Below, piece by piece: positions 51,180 through 63,480 of a stretch of 64,000 nucleotides of DNA. The first letter of the stretch is position 1. Every line of letters starts with the position of its first letter. The notes beneath the pieces are model-generated. The model saw only the letters and a program-made list of their open reading frames with translations. It was not told where the DNA came from and searched no databases. Origin of the DNA: Cristatella mucedo (taxonomy: Eukaryota > Bryozoa > Phylactolaemata > Cristatellidae); the NCBI GenBank assembly GCA_009760855.2, contig WPIO01000018.1, positions 4,183,001 to 4,247,000 on the forward strand. The letters are read 5' to 3'. The position numbers and the translations under genes were made by a program.

Positions 51180-52650
51180 AGATCTACGGCATGTAAGAAC
51201 CGAGCTCGTCGAATAAAGATGAAGGCAAGGAAGTTTTTTGAGACAAAGTCATACTACACACTCGTTTCAGGCTGCACCAAGGGGCTGCCCGTTAGACGCA
51301 GGAGTGGCTAATCGCAGCTATCCTACCAACAAACCAGTTGAAATCAGATTTTGCTATGTCGCGAGCTCAGCAAATCGTCAGCTCATCGAAGCAAATCAGA
51401 AGGCTCTGCACGTTGTCATAACCAGTTGGCACTGACCACACAAGTCACTACATGATCACACATGCGGCTAGGGCCAGCACGTCTGCACTTCTGGTTCGGT
51501 TTGAGAAGAGATATACGGTTTAGTACGGTTTGATTTGTAGATATAACTTGAGGGAACACGAAATACATCCATCAAACGTAGCTCGGGAGCCATACCAATG
51601 CAATCTGCAGTAACATATTAATGAAAAGTATCATGTCAAGCCTGGGTGGGGTCTTGTCGACAAGTAAAGAAGTTAGAAAAACCACCTGCAGCAATCGTTT
51701 TTGTACCTGCAGACAGGAAGAATCGACCATTCGCTGCAAGTTTTCTCAAGAAAACCTAGTAGTTGGCAACTAAATACATGATCACCGAATCTAAGCACCG
51801 AGACTTTTATTTATTTATTCGATTTATCAGGAGAGCCGGCTCTCACTTTCACTGCTCAGCTAGCCTGTCACGAAAATCAACGTATCATGAGTCTCGCTTG
51901 ACGAAACGCACGCCAAGCAGAGAGCGATAGAAGTCAGAAGTCAGCCACACACAACTCGGCGATCTTCGGTTTCAAAACGCCATGGCCAAAGTACGTCGAG
52001 GTACACACCTTGGTCCACGATACTTGGAATGCGATGCAGCAACGGATGCCTGAATCAGAAAAGAACACAACATCTAGCGATCGGCCGAACGAGTCACGGC
52101 CGAAGGAGGTCACGGCCGAAGGAGTCAAGGCCGGCTGGCCGTCAATTTGTTACTTGATGTAACGTAACAGCTTGTAGTTGGTGTTCTAGATGACAACCTT
52201 CTCAAGACACGCGAATGCTGTATTTTTTCTTAACGGTCGTACGGCGATTCTTCAAAAACGAGCCACTGCTTCCGGCTTGCCACTGCTTCCGGCTTGCTTG
52301 GACCACTGGCGGCTTAGTCCGTGTGCCTAACTACTACGTGGCCGAAGTGCATAGTAAAACGCAGGCGTGCTTCGATTCCTGTCCGAAACCATTGGTGCTA
52401 ACCAGTGAGGCCTGCAGCGGCACGGCTAATCTCACTCGCGACTAAAACACTATGCAGTCAATGCCAGCACCTGAACCACAAAATGCTGGCATTAATTCGT
52501 TTAGGCAGAGCATTGAATTGGAAAGCTGCACCTGCAAAGCTAATCTGCACCGGCCGACTACACCAGTCTCGCTCACGAAGCAACTGTCTCGGAGACATTC
52601 GACGGCACATGGCATTTGTCACCGCTGGGACAGGGCTTTGGCATTGGCAA
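51180..52650. other. Unassigned region 51.2-52.6 kb
   Basis: No recognised repeat family or gene. A 41-bp sequence at 52049-52009 (minus) is bounded by a strong TTTTCTGATTCAG acceptor and a GTGTGT donor; it is discussed with the candidate exon at 54.9 kb. Confidence 0.35.
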
Positions 52651-52654
52651 GGAT

Positions 52655-52750
52655 GAGCGTGCTGCTGCTGCTGCTTTAGCTGCTGCTGCTGCTTTAGCTG
52701 CTGCTGCTGCCCTTGCTGCTGCTTTAGCTGCTGCTGCTGCTGCCCTTGCT
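52655..52750. repeat. GCT-rich compound repeat
   Basis: (GCT)4-6 blocks separated by GCTTTA or GCCCTT. The Ala/Leu open frame through it is an artefact. Confidence 0.85.
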
Positions 52751-52754
52751 GGGT

Positions 52755-52920
52755 CTTGGCTCGGGGATAAAAAGGTCCTCGGGCTCTCGACGACCCAGGT
52801 CTTTCTTGTGGAGATTCGAGCCCTGCGATGGGCGAACCTTTATTGCCCGCTGTGGCTGCAAGCGCTCGGGACAGCCGTTAGGGTTCGTCTGCCGCCACAC
52901 AAAAGTGGCTGTTGAGACTT
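52755..52920 (+). mobile_element. tRNA-derived SINE
   Basis: 'ctcggggataaaaaggtcctcgggc', box-B-like GAGATTCGAGCCCTGC, the body 'gggcgaacctttattgcccgctgtggctgcaagcgc' and a 'cacaaaagtggctgttgag' end. Confidence 0.75.
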
Positions 52921-52984
52921 ATCACTCCCAGATAGCTCCCACACTAAACCAGAAATGACTGACAAAGCTAGCCAACTGATCGAT

Positions 52985-53220
52985 CTCGCGCCCCCCCCCC
53001 CCCCCCCCGCGCGGCGGCGGCGGCGTCGGCAGGGTGCCTGCCACACTTTCCAAGACATGGCCGAAGATACGGGAGAACGAAAAGGCAGCATCGGCAAAGG
53101 TCACCTGCAGCCAGCCAGTGCACCGGCTTGTGACGTCACTGCTTCGCTCCATGAGCATGAACGCGGGCAAGGGACGGCTACGAGTCCGTGCTAACACACA
53201 GCCTCCCACCCCCCCCCCGA
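52985..53220. repeat. Poly-C tracts and flanks
   Basis: Runs of C at 52990-53008, 53210-53217 and again at about 53352-53362. No gene recognised. Confidence 0.6.
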
Positions 53221-53724
53221 CGTATTTGGTGACCATCTGATTAGCTCAGCGAGGCAACCTAACTAAACAAGGGGCTGCAGCTCAGTTCAGGCAACCTGCT
53301 CGTGCCCACGTGTCGGTCACGTGCCTACTACGAGCCGCCGAGACTGCCCTTTCCCCCCCCCCCGAAATGAAGCTTCCAAGCGGAAGAAAATGCTTTCGGC
53401 TGATAAGGGACGAACCGCGACAGCTGTGCTGCAGCGGCTCCACGAGGCAGCAGGGTGGCTATCATAGGACAGTCGTCCTCGGCACTTGGTAATTAATAAT
53501 AGCAATAAAAACGTTGATAAATTACCCTGGGAGAATTACCTTGTGTGTCTTACGAGGCGCTTAGCGTCGCTGCACTTCACTCCTAGATCTCTTCAAAGGG
53601 CAAAATTGGATATTTTTTGAAAATTCGCACGGCAGTTTGACCGACGAGTCGCTGCCGCCCCCTCGATCACTATTGCCAGGAGGGGGAGCTCGTGGGACCA
53701 TTCAAAGCCAAGCACGTTACTGCA

Positions 53725-53850
53725 ATAGAGATAATAATGATTGGAAAACTAAATCTCTTAGTAGGCTTTTCACGCGTGCTGACAAGAAAGCGAGTCAATT
53801 GGATAGTGACGGCTGTGCACGGTGTGAGCACGAATAAGTAAGCGAAGGAA
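53725..53850 (-). mobile_element. LINE lineage A 3' fragment (minus)
   Basis: Remnants of the hairpin right part and UTR ('aactaaatctcttagtaggctttt', 'gtgcacggtgtgagcacgaataag'). Confidence 0.45.
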
Positions 53851-53879
53851 ACTCCACGAGGAGTTCGAACTTCGAGGGA

Positions 53880-55110
53880 CCTCGTCGGGCGACGCTGTCG
53901 CTTCTTTTTGAACTGTCGGACAGTCGGGTGAACGAGTGAAGCCGCAACTGTCAGCCAGTCCAAAGTCGAGTTTCGGGCTTGCGGCGGCGCGCGTACGAGC
54001 TGAGGGCGTCGTATCCGCGGGATTTTAGGAGGTTGCTTGGAGGCACAGCTAAACACGGACGCGAGTGAGAAGACGTTGCGGCCAAGGATGCAAAGCCGGA
54101 GGTTGAGGGGTGCGGCTCGTGTAGGGGATTCGGGAGCAGGAGCGCGAGGGAGCCCAATAGCGCGAGCGGCGACGCGTCACGTCCGGCGGCTGCAGCGTAG
54201 GCCGACCGAAGCGCTGAATCTTGAGATAGGCTCGATTCGTCGGAAAGAGCTATTGAGGCGGGCAGCGGACGTGGCATTTGGACGAGCCGTCGAGCCAACG
54301 GCTGCTCTTAACAGCGCTGGCCAAGAGGTCGATCCAGGCAGGGAGGTTTGCAGGCTCGACTAATTATTACGCTAGCCAGCCCAGCGGCAGGCGCCGACTA
54401 GGTCTAGCGTCTAGCGAGCGAGGGGTCGGCGGGCGGGCGGGCGGGCGGGCGGGCGGACGGGGTGGCGATCGAATAGAGCAGGGTTCATGCTCTCGACCCC
54501 CGTCTCCCCCGCCATGCCAGCGCGCGGAGCTGAACGAGTGCATGCGGCGGCGTGGCATGGCGCTAGCGACCGCGCGGCGTCGCCGCATGCGCACGCGCAC
54601 GCACATGCACACGAGCAACGCGTCAGAGCGGTTATAACCCGCGGCGGCCTAGGATACCGGAGCATAGGAGAACGGCACCAGATGGCGTTCGACTGAACGG
54701 ACCGAACACTCGCAGCCGCTACAGCGAGTCGTCGGCACGGCACGCTGTCCGTCGGCGGCGGTGCAAAGTCAATCGGCTCAACCCCCGCCGCGGCCGCGCG
54801 GGGCCGCGTACCGCCGTCGTACTTACTTTTCATTAGCCCCTTCGGTGGCATTCGCGGCGACTCGGCTCTCCTGCGAGAAAGTTATCTCCGCTACTTCCGC
54901 CTGCATTGATCCTCGCTTATTCTCTCGCCATGTGTGAGCAGGTCTCGCGCGCAGCCAGTCCCGAGTACGGCAGCCTTCAATCGAGGATGCGCCTCCGCTA
55001 CCCAGTGGGTGTGACAGGTAATTGGATCGGCCCAAACCGTGACGTCCGGGCGGTTGGTGGGCCAGGAAACGGAAGCGAGCACTGCTGACTCGCTGTGTGA
55101 TCACGTGGGT
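53880..55110. promoter_or_regulatory. GC/CpG-rich block, possible promoter region
   Basis: A CpG-dense stretch with a (GGCG)n run at 54428-54462. It surrounds a candidate first coding exon on the minus strand and precedes anonymous plus-strand open frames. Promoter function is inferred from composition only. Confidence 0.4.
54827..54906 (-). CDS. Candidate first coding exon, unknown protein
   Basis: ATG at 54906 followed by 26 codons (MQAEVAEITFSQESRVAANA then TEGANEK) and a perfect GTAAGT donor at 54826, phase 2. The peptide is acidic and not recognised. Further exons would lie to the left. A 41-bp candidate at 52049-52009 would join in phase (HPLLHRIPSIVDQ), but nothing confirms it. Confidence 0.35.
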
Positions 55111-55673
55111 CTTTGACCGGAGGGGTTTAGGGTTTAGCGGTCAAGGTCTGCGGGTGGGGGGCAGGCAAAGCAGAGACCCTGTCATCTCACTTTGTCCGCC
55201 ACTAGAAGTCGCTTATCTCAGGGCAGTGCTACAGGTAACTGTGTATGAGGTAGGGCACCATTTTGTTTCGCAACCACCCTAATATAGACTTATCGCGGAC
55301 GTTTGCTGTGACAATTTCCGAAGCTCCCCTCCCCCCCCCCGATTTACGAGACTAATATCGTCGCAGCTGCTTTGTGTTACGTTTGCTCCTCATTCGCGCT
55401 AGACAAAATGCGCGTAGGGTTACCTACTGCTACCGGAGTGCAGACGGGCCTTCACACCAAACGAAAAGAGAACACGATAAGTACCATCCTTCATTAGGAG
55501 CAAGCTAGGTCAGTGAAGTGAAGTCGCCCTGAGCAGAAGATCTGTCATCAAGGCCATTTCGGGTAAGTGCAAAATCGACGTGAAAACTTGGGTGTCCGCA
55601 CCAAACCACCTCACTGACCTCCGCACAACAGGAGAGGGGTGGTTTTTCGCCGGGTCGTGCCTGAGGTAGGACC

Positions 55674-56021
55674 TTGACCGCGTCCGGGTTCGCTGAGCAG
55701 ATGAACTTTGTAATCTCTCGCCGAGCAATGAGCAATGCGCACTATTTTGCGGCCACTGGCGCCGTTGGTCTGCCAGCTAAGCATCGCATATCGCAGCGCT
55801 TTGTGTGCTCACCGCCCACCGAGCTGGCGCGCGAGCGCGAGGACCTTGCATCCGCTAGTCGAAGCACGAGTCGAAGCTCTGAGTCCGGCGATCGCAGAGC
55901 CGCTAGTCTTCCCGACGAAGTGGAATGCCTCTGCGAAAACCTCGGTTACAATATCCTCATGCCAGCATCTCGCAAAGCCAGGCCAAGATGGAGAGCGCCG
56001 CTCGAAGAGGGCCGTGCTTAA
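55674..56021 (+). CDS. Anonymous open frame, possible exon
   Basis: A 115-codon open frame on the plus strand, right of the CpG-rich block, with mixed composition (a Ser/Arg-rich middle SASRSTSRSSES, then LPDEVECLCENLGYNILMPA). An AG acceptor lies just before an internal ATG at 55701. No domain recognised, and it could be chance. Confidence 0.2.
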   Translation: MTASGFAEQMNFVISRRAMSNAHYFAATGAVGLPAKHRISQRFVCSPPTELAREREDLASASRSTSRSSESGDRRAASLPDEVECLCENLGYNILMPASRKARPRWRAPLEEGRA

Positions 56022-56639
56022 CCTCCTTCTCTCGACACCACGACTCTAAGCGACACACCTGTCGAGCGTCGGACAGTTAAGTTTCATACCCGCATTATTA
56101 CACGATTAACATTCTTGCAGCTGGGAGTTTGCAATTGACAATAGCCTGTGCGCCATCGGTACAGGCACTCAAAGCGCCTCTAACCGCTATTTCGCCCTTA
56201 GCTTTCAAATATGATAGTCTAGCTGCTCAATTAGCCACGATAGGCCAACATTCCATTCCGCCGATATCAATCCGATCGATTACAGCTGCTGATATTAGCT
56301 ATTCCTGAATTGTGGTGATTAAGGGTAGCAAATGTAATAATCTACGGTTGCTACAGCATTGCTATTTCCACACTGTCAGCTTATTTCGTGCCGTCGATCT
56401 GCATTGAGCTAGCGGCCACTCTGTGCGATGCGGGCTCAGTAAACACGTGGGTGTGCGCGTGTGCGCCTGTGTGAGTCTGTATGAGGCGGTAATGAAAGAG
56501 ACTCTGCAGGCTCTGACGCCAATCCCCCACTCCGTGGTCGATCTACCGGGAATGAGCCGCCTGACTAGCCTATCCACCTTTCTACGATAAGCTGCCTCTG
56601 ACAAGGTCAGAGTTCGACGTCCTTCAAGGCTTAAGAATG

Positions 56640-56646
56640 CGGGAGA

Positions 56647-56724
<78 letters not shown>

Positions 56725-56731
56725 GAGAGAG

Positions 56732-56768
<37 letters not shown>

Positions 56769-56832
56769 GAAGAGAGACAGAGACAGAGAGGAGGGCATTA
56801 GAGAGAGAGTGAGAGAGAGAGAGAGAGAGAGT

Positions 56833-56890
<58 letters not shown>

Positions 56891-56976
56891 GACAAAAAAG
56901 ATGCAGGGAGACCACGAAAGAGGGCTATAAAGATAGACAGATGAGAGCTGGAGACACGAGGTGATGGAGAGAGAGA

Positions 56977-57030
<54 letters not shown>
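56640..57030. repeat. Long (GA)n microsatellite complex
   Basis: About 390 bp, mostly GA with interruptions, including a short unique island at 56890-56965. Confidence 0.95.
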
Positions 57031-57229
57031 CCTGCTCCAAAAGACCGTTCGCAAGATGTTCGCACAGCAGCTCTACATTCAAGTGTGCGCACTTTCCACT
57101 ACTCAAGACAAGATACTTAGCATTAACTTATTTAAGATTGGAAAAGTTTGAGCGTGCATAGGTAAGAATACCTCAGCCAAGCTAGCTGGTATATTTGCGA
57201 CATCGCGTCATCGCTCCTGCGGCCTTCCA

Positions 57230-57480
57230 ACATGTGCAATGTCCCACTCAAAAACTGTGCAGGCCAGCAATGCAGCCACGCCTGCCTGTCTGTCTGTCTC
57301 TATAACGTCGCTACTGCCACGCTACCATCAATCTCTCTCAGACTTCTCGAACTCACCGAGGCTCCCCGTCGAGAAAGGCAGCGATCGATCGGCTTCCAAG
57401 CCCTGCGACTCACCTGTATCTGGTCCGTACGTTCTCCTGCTCCGTCTCACCTATGCGGACTACTCGTCCCTCGTATAACC
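57230..57480 (+). other. Anonymous open frame
   Basis: A plus-strand frame of about 79 codons (SDFSNSPRLPVEKGSDRSAS region), Ser/Pro-rich. No recognised family and no firm splice sites. Confidence 0.15.
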
Positions 57481-57764
57481 CACCCCTTCGACTCGAGTCA
57501 TTTATCTGCGTATCTACCTTAAAAGAATAAGTGAGACTTACCTTCAGCTCTTACTCGTCGAAATACGGAGTGACGCCGTGAAATCCTCTAATTTTGACTC
57601 ACAGCACCTGCCATATTGGTGTTGATTTTAAGTTCATAGAAACAACGAGATGCTGACAATGAAAAATGGATATAGCGCCTCAAGAACCAAATCTCTTTCC
57701 GGGAACTTTCTTCTCCCTCGCTCTCTCCAATATATTCACATTATTAATAAATATCTCCTCCTTC

Positions 57765-57767
57765 CAT

Positions 57768-57799
<32 letters not shown>

Positions 57800-57845
57800 A
57801 TATTATATTTCTTATATATATATAAGAACTTTAAATAAGACTTTT

Positions 57846-57920
<75 letters not shown>
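57765..57920. repeat. (TA)n microsatellites
   Basis: Several TA runs, the longest about 70 bp at 57850-57919. Their flanks CTTATATA and TATATAAG make the block self-complementary. Confidence 0.95.
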
Positions 57921-57921
<1 letters not shown>

Positions 57922-58019
57922 AAATGTCGTCCTTACTAAACAAAAATGGCAAAGCCTCCGAGGAATTCGAAGTTCTGTAGAGGCGTGACCAAGTGACTGG
58001 AGCCAAAATAGCGGGTCGT

Positions 58020-58260
58020 CGGGCTCCTAGGGAAGTATTTCACATATGTGGGCCAGAGCAAAAGAATGGAGGGATCTAAAGATAAATGATACGAAGTCGA
58101 TGGGCTGTTTTAAAAGAGCCAGTCCGAACGATTGATGAGAAGTGGCGCAAGCTGGCACTTCTGATGTTTCCTGCCAGACCAGCCTAGCTGCTGAGCTTCG
58201 CACAAACAGCATGTTTTTAATGGACACGCATAAAGACCAGCATATAGTCATTTACAGTTG
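58020..58260 (-). mobile_element. LINE lineage A C-terminal fragment (minus)
   Basis: Encodes a decayed SAARLVWQETSEVPACATSH and FRSLHSFALAHICEILP, colinear with the 49.2-49.4 kb copy. Confidence 0.75.
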
Positions 58261-58384
58261 TCTAAACTGGATGTCACTAATGCATGGACCGGCTGAGTTG
58301 TCAGCTACTACGACGTCGTTTTGGATGCGAACTGTGAACTGTATCCTATACGCACGTACTCATAATAGTCCTTTAACATTGTAG

Positions 58385-58600
58385 CCAGCATCTGTAAACC
58401 GTAAACAATAAATGCTGTATGCTAAATCACTAATCTCAAACCCTAAACTCGATAAGCTTACAAACCCAAGACAGCAAACTCTGAATCCTAAGCTCTAAAC
58501 CATAAATCCTAAGCCATAAACCCCAAATCCTAAGCCCCGAGATCCAAATTGTATGCCCCGGATCCAAACCCCCATACCTTAGACCCCGGATGGAAAAAAA
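58385..58600. repeat. Degenerate CCTAAA-type repeat
   Basis: About 200 bp of loosely repeated 7-8-mers such as AACCCTAAACT, AATCCTAAGCC and AACCCCAAATCC. Composition resembles degenerate telomere-type sequence, but units are not regular. Confidence 0.6.
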
Positions 58601-59039
58601 CATCAAAATACATTTTTAGCTTAAATACAAGCTGACCGTAGCTTCCACGTTGAGCTTCCTGCTATGGGCAGAGTTTTCATAGTAAAACCTTCACTGTCTC
58701 TATGCATAATTGACGCCATATTAGTTGAAGCCGTAGCATCTTCGTGTAAGCCAGTCCAAATTATTCATGTGTTATGTAAATGAAAGTAAGCAGGCTTGAC
58801 TATGGAATGGATGTGGTCATCTCGTGAAAAGTCATTCTTGAAGGAGGACACAGATTTCTGCGCCGAGCCCATTTTGAGGGTTAGTGGTTCCAATTTCTGA
58901 GAATCTTTATTTTTGCCCATCTCTATTAGGCTCTTTTTTATTCAACTTACAAATGCGGCAGTCATCAATACATAGTGCAAGAGATCTTTTGGAGACTATT
59001 GGGTATGTAAGGATTGTTGCACTAGTACAGCTGTGTTTA

Positions 59040-60805
59040 ATCAGCATAGCATGAAAACATTAATTTCGCGAGGGTGGTTATATTGGCGAGTGAGAAAACA
59101 AATTAGAGAAAGAAGAGGATTTAAAACCAGCCATCTCTCGCCGGTCTTCATTGGCAGGCCAACTTGGCCCTGCCGTAGCCGAGATTTTTAATGACTCTTT
59201 AGAAAAGGGGTCATACCCGAGTCGTTCAAATCGGTAATCGTTTGGCCCATACTTGAAAAGCCCGGATTAGATACAGAGGTCCTTGCAAACTATTGTCCAG
59301 TTTTCCTTCTTCCTTTCTTGTAAAGGATTCTTGAAAACATTGTCGCTAAGCAGCTGGTTGCACTATTGAAAATAAGGAAATGTCAGAAACATTTCAATCG
59401 GGAATCAAGAGGCAGCACTCCACTACAACTGCTCTCCTCCCTGTTAACAATGACATCCTATGTGGCAACTATGACGGGAATGTCACTGTCCTAGCTCTGC
59501 TAGATCTATCAGCTGCATTCGACACCATTGATCACGATGTCCTACGTGAACGATTGAGAATCGGTCTGGCCGACGAGGCACTGGCGTGGTTTAAATCGTA
59601 CTTTTCTTATCGTTTTCAATCCATGTCGTGTGAGGGTCAGGCCTCACACACGAGATGGGTCACTTGTGGAGTCCCTCGAGGGTTCGTCCTCGGTCCCTTG
59701 CTGTTCTCCATTTATACTCAACCTGTGAGAAAGTGATTAAGGCCATGGAATAGGATATCACTGTTATGCAGCCGATACTCAGCTGTACTTGTCATTCAAA
59801 CCGTCGGAATATACTGCAGCAACTGAGAAACTGAATGCTTGCCTTGCCGATATTTGATCCTGGATGTCAGAAAACTGTTTAAAACTAAATGACGATAAAA
59901 CCGAACTGCTGCTCATAGGACACCCTAAGCGTGTGGCTGGATTAGAAAGCTTTGATCTTCTAATAGGTTATGCTGTTGTGCGACCATCACCACATGCTCG
60001 AAATGTAGGTGTCGTTTTCGAAAGCTGCCTCAATTTTAAAAGCTTCATTAAATGGCTTTTCTACAGCTAGTCATCACGTCCGATCCCTATTTAAGATTAG
60101 GAGTTGTCTTCCACAGTGGCCTGCAAAATATTTAACTAGCTCCTTAGTTCTGTCTCGGCTTGATTATTGTAATTCCCTTTTGGCTGGGCTACCTAAGAAA
60201 GCAACTAGGCCACTGCAGCTGGCTATGAATACATCTGCAAGAGTAGTTTTCAAGTCCCAGAGGTTTGACCACGTGTCTCCTTCGCTAAAAGAGCTAGGAT
60301 GGATGCCGGTTGATAAGCGGATACAGAGCAAAGTTCTCACGCTGACCCACAAAAGCCCGCCGTGGCTTGGCTCCTCCATACCTTGCTGAACTGCTGCATC
60401 AATTTGCCTCCTCATGCCCTCAGGTCCTGTGTGGACAATAAATTAGCTTTTCTATTCCTCCTCTTAAAGACGGTTGGCGACAGAAGCTTTAGCTGTGCAG
60501 GTCCTAGACTGTGGAACTCGCTTCGACGATTCTTACGCAACGACAACTACTCTCCTGCTGCCGACTATTGCTCATCCTTTTCAGCGGTCCTGAGCTGCTA
60601 CTTCCAACCTCAACTGCTCTCCTGACTCTGCTATGCTTCCCACTTTCTCTTTGTTGCGTGAGACGAAGTCTGTTGGCTACCGAATGCTTACCGAAAGCCG
60701 CTTAGGCTGTGAGAGCAATATACAAAGCTCTCCTGCGTAACACCCACATAGTCTTTATGGCTTTGTGGAGTTACAGACGGAGATAAATTACTTTACATTA
60801 CATTA
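59040..60805 (+). mobile_element. LINE lineage B, longest copy with RT domain, broken
   Basis: A CR1/L2-like non-LTR retrotransposon: RT motifs LLDLSAAFDTIDHDVL, GVPRGFVLGPLLFSIYTQP, then a frame change and the catalytic region reading YAADTQLYLSF (second Tyr-box Asp pair altered), LKLNDDKTELLLIGHP, SRLDYCNSLLAGLPKKATRP, ELGWMPVDKRIQSKVLTLTH and VGDRSFSCAGPRLWNSLRRF. It ends with the lineage B UTR and TTACAT tail. Stops and frameshifts make it non-functional. The endonuclease part is missing. Confidence 0.92.
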
Positions 60806-60825
60806 GAAGAGCAACTTAGGTAGGA

Positions 60826-60827
<2 letters not shown>

Positions 60828-60920
<93 letters not shown>

Positions 60921-60990
60921 ACTCTCTCCCTCCCTCTTTCTCTCTCTTCTCTCTCTGTCTCTCTCTCTTTTCTCTCTCTCTCTCTCTGCT
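60828..60990. repeat. (CT)n microsatellite
   Basis: About 160 bp of CT repeat with a few interruptions, abutting the LINE lineage B tail. Confidence 0.95.
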
Positions 60991-60994
60991 TATG

Positions 60995-61570
60995 CAAATG
61001 AAGAATAAACTAAGCTCAACCCCTGTCATGTCGACTTACTAAAGGGAAAGCTCAAGCCGGCGATGGGGAAAGGGTATCCATACTGTAAAGGCTAACTGAA
61101 TGAATGGCTACCTGAAGTTGCCATCCACTCTCCGAATTTTTCCACTTGGATGGGTCTTAAACTAATGTATCACACAGCCTTTCAATGCCTAAGCGAAAGA
61201 AGGCGGTCATGGAAGACTTGGCCACCAATTGTATGCATGCCTGCAGAGCAATTTAGCAGAACTAGCCAAAAGACTCTATTTAAATAAGCATTCTATAGTT
61301 GTTCGCTGTAAACACATAGTAGCGCTGACTCTGTGGGTTAATTTGCTTTGAAACCTGACCGGAACGTACTAGCTAGGTATGAATTAAAAAAATAAGAGCT
61401 CAACTGGCCTGACACCACTGTCTAACATCACTGTCTGACACCACTGTCTAACATCACTCGCTCTAGAGACATTGATATGAACAGTAATAGCAAGACTGGT
61501 CGGAAGCTGCCAATATTCTCCTGTTCTACCTTTGTATGCTTTTCCAGACGATAGCACCAGTGAACGATGC
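60995..61570. other. Unassigned interval
   Basis: No gene recognised. A short direct repeat (CTGACACCACTGTCTAACAT, two copies) lies at about 61409-61458. Confidence 0.45.
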
Positions 61571-61918
61571 CCCTAAAGCCTGAAACTCACTCTCGGGTTG
61601 CGTCAGAACATCCCCTGACTTGACCACATCTAAAAAGAACTTAAAAACATACCTATTTAGGACAGCATTTAGTGGGTCTCTTTGATTCATCCTTCATGTG
61701 CTTATGCGTGTTGACACTGTGCATGCTGCCACTAACCACATTTGCATGCTGACCCTGTGCATGCCACCACTAACCATGTTATTCATGTTGTTTATCAAGC
61801 ATGATATTACTCACCATTCAATTGCATTTTCCTTTGCAGCAAATGTAAAGCGCCTAGAAAGAGATTAAGTTCTCTGAGGGCGCTTTATCAAGAGCATTAT
61901 TATCATTATTATTATTTG
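61570..61918 (+). mobile_element. LINE lineage A 3' end
   Basis: From the ORF end (decayed 'cgtcagaacatcccctgacttgaccac...ttaggacagcatttagtgggtctc') through the UTR to an intact hairpin and ATT tail. Confidence 0.9.
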
Positions 61919-62384
61919 CAGGGCTCGAGCCCAGGTCCTTCGCCGTCAAAACCTTAATATACGGGCCTAACCACAGCATCTTACGTATTTTTTAAAGCTC
62001 TGTGTACTTACGCATATCACAGTTGTGCACAGTTTCACTAATCAGTTGTCACGCTTCTTTTTCAGGCGATCTAAGTAAGGTGCCTAGACAAAAAATTCTT
62101 TTTATTTGAGCGCTTTAAAAATTATATCATTAATATAATCATTATTTTATTTGCACACTCTGCTCTCACTGGCTAATACATACATATTTTGCTGATAAGT
62201 TAAGGCCATTGATATCGGAAAAACCTTACAACTATTTTTAATTTTAAGTTAAGCGGTAAGCAGACGTCCGATGACCCTCGTCATCCAAGGATCATATCGG
62301 CGATGTATAACATCTGTTTAGGTGCAGTAGTATTTGCAACTGTGTATGGTCTGAAGCGTAACAAATACCTTCACATTTGCCTGT

Positions 62385-62490
62385 AAGATGGCTCGGCCCA
62401 GTGGTTAAGGTGCTCGCCCCGACCAACGTCTGACCGAGGTGGGGGGGCTCGAGCCCTGTAGCATATGTGAAGCACCTGAATGTCGCTCGA
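62385..62490 (+). mobile_element. SINE with LINE-like tail, fragment
   Basis: 'atggctcggcccagtggttaaggtgctcgccccgacc', box B GGGGCTCGAGCCCTG and 'catatgtgaagcacctgaatg', cut off before the right hairpin arm. The head has the clearest tRNA-like box A in the window. Confidence 0.75.
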
Positions 62491-63470
62491 AGCTACATGG
62501 AATAGATACAGACGGAAGACACGTGCGCGTTCTAGAGTCGACAACGAAGATGTGTTTTATGGACATTACGAGACCGGCATACCGAACGGGCAGCTGTCGA
62601 GCAAGCTGGTCTCTCTGCTCTTCCAACTCTCGGTACTTACCTTGTCCATATGAAAGAGAAAGTGGCTCCAAGTTAAGCACAGCGCGAACGAACTCTGAAC
62701 TAACTTTTTTCGTAGCCCATTATTTGCCGAAGCACCGGTTTCTTCCGGTCAACTGGGTCAATGATTTGGCTCTACTGGCAAACACACAGTAGTACCTGTC
62801 CCCTATGTTTTAGATGTAGTGCCAAGTCCAAAAATGTCTGTTGAGCCTATTATTACCTTTAATTTGAGCACTTTGCGGACTATGCAGATCGCCTGTGTTA
62901 TACTTTTTAATACTATTAGTTATATTTTAAGCTAACCTTATGCAAACAATTTGGAGGGTTTCTAAGCCAGGACAAAAAGATAGTAAGACAGCCGCCTGCG
63001 AAAGTGACAGCGCACAGATCATTCCTACACCCTCGTGACTAAAATGAACCTTGAGATTATGTGCTTTGTGCAACGCTCAGTTTAACTGCAAGCAACTTAG
63101 GCAATCAGCTTCTTCGCTTGAGCAAGAGCTACAAGTTAGTGCTGTGGAATAATAATGCCGGCAGTACCAAAAATATTTTCTATTAAACAGTCGATTTTCA
63201 AGAGGAAGCGAAGTTTGCTTAGAGCTTAGGAATTGTGCTGCTTATTTATTGATAAGGTATGCTTGTCTATGCAAACCATGACGTGCGGATAGACAAGCAG
63301 GTGTTGAGTGCGCCTGCGGCTTCTGCTGTAATAGTGAAGCGCCTGACACTAGTGTACACGCCTTACCTGTGGCTAATAGTTAAGCCATCGAAGCAGCGAA
63401 GCGTTAGGTCACTAATGCAGATTATATTTCGTGTCGTTTGCTGCGATTGATTGGGCTTCGATATATGTGC
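62490..63470. other. Unassigned interval
   Basis: A minus-strand open frame across 62405-62700 contains a GTAAGT donor at about 62639, but it has no ATG and no recognised content. Nothing else identified. Confidence 0.4.
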
Positions 63471-63480
63471 CCGTTAGGAG

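Noticed and set aside
62405-62700. Minus-strand open frame with ELEEQRDQLARQL and a GTAAGT donor
   Set aside because: No ATG, its right end runs into a stop, its left part overlaps a SINE, and no family is recognised.
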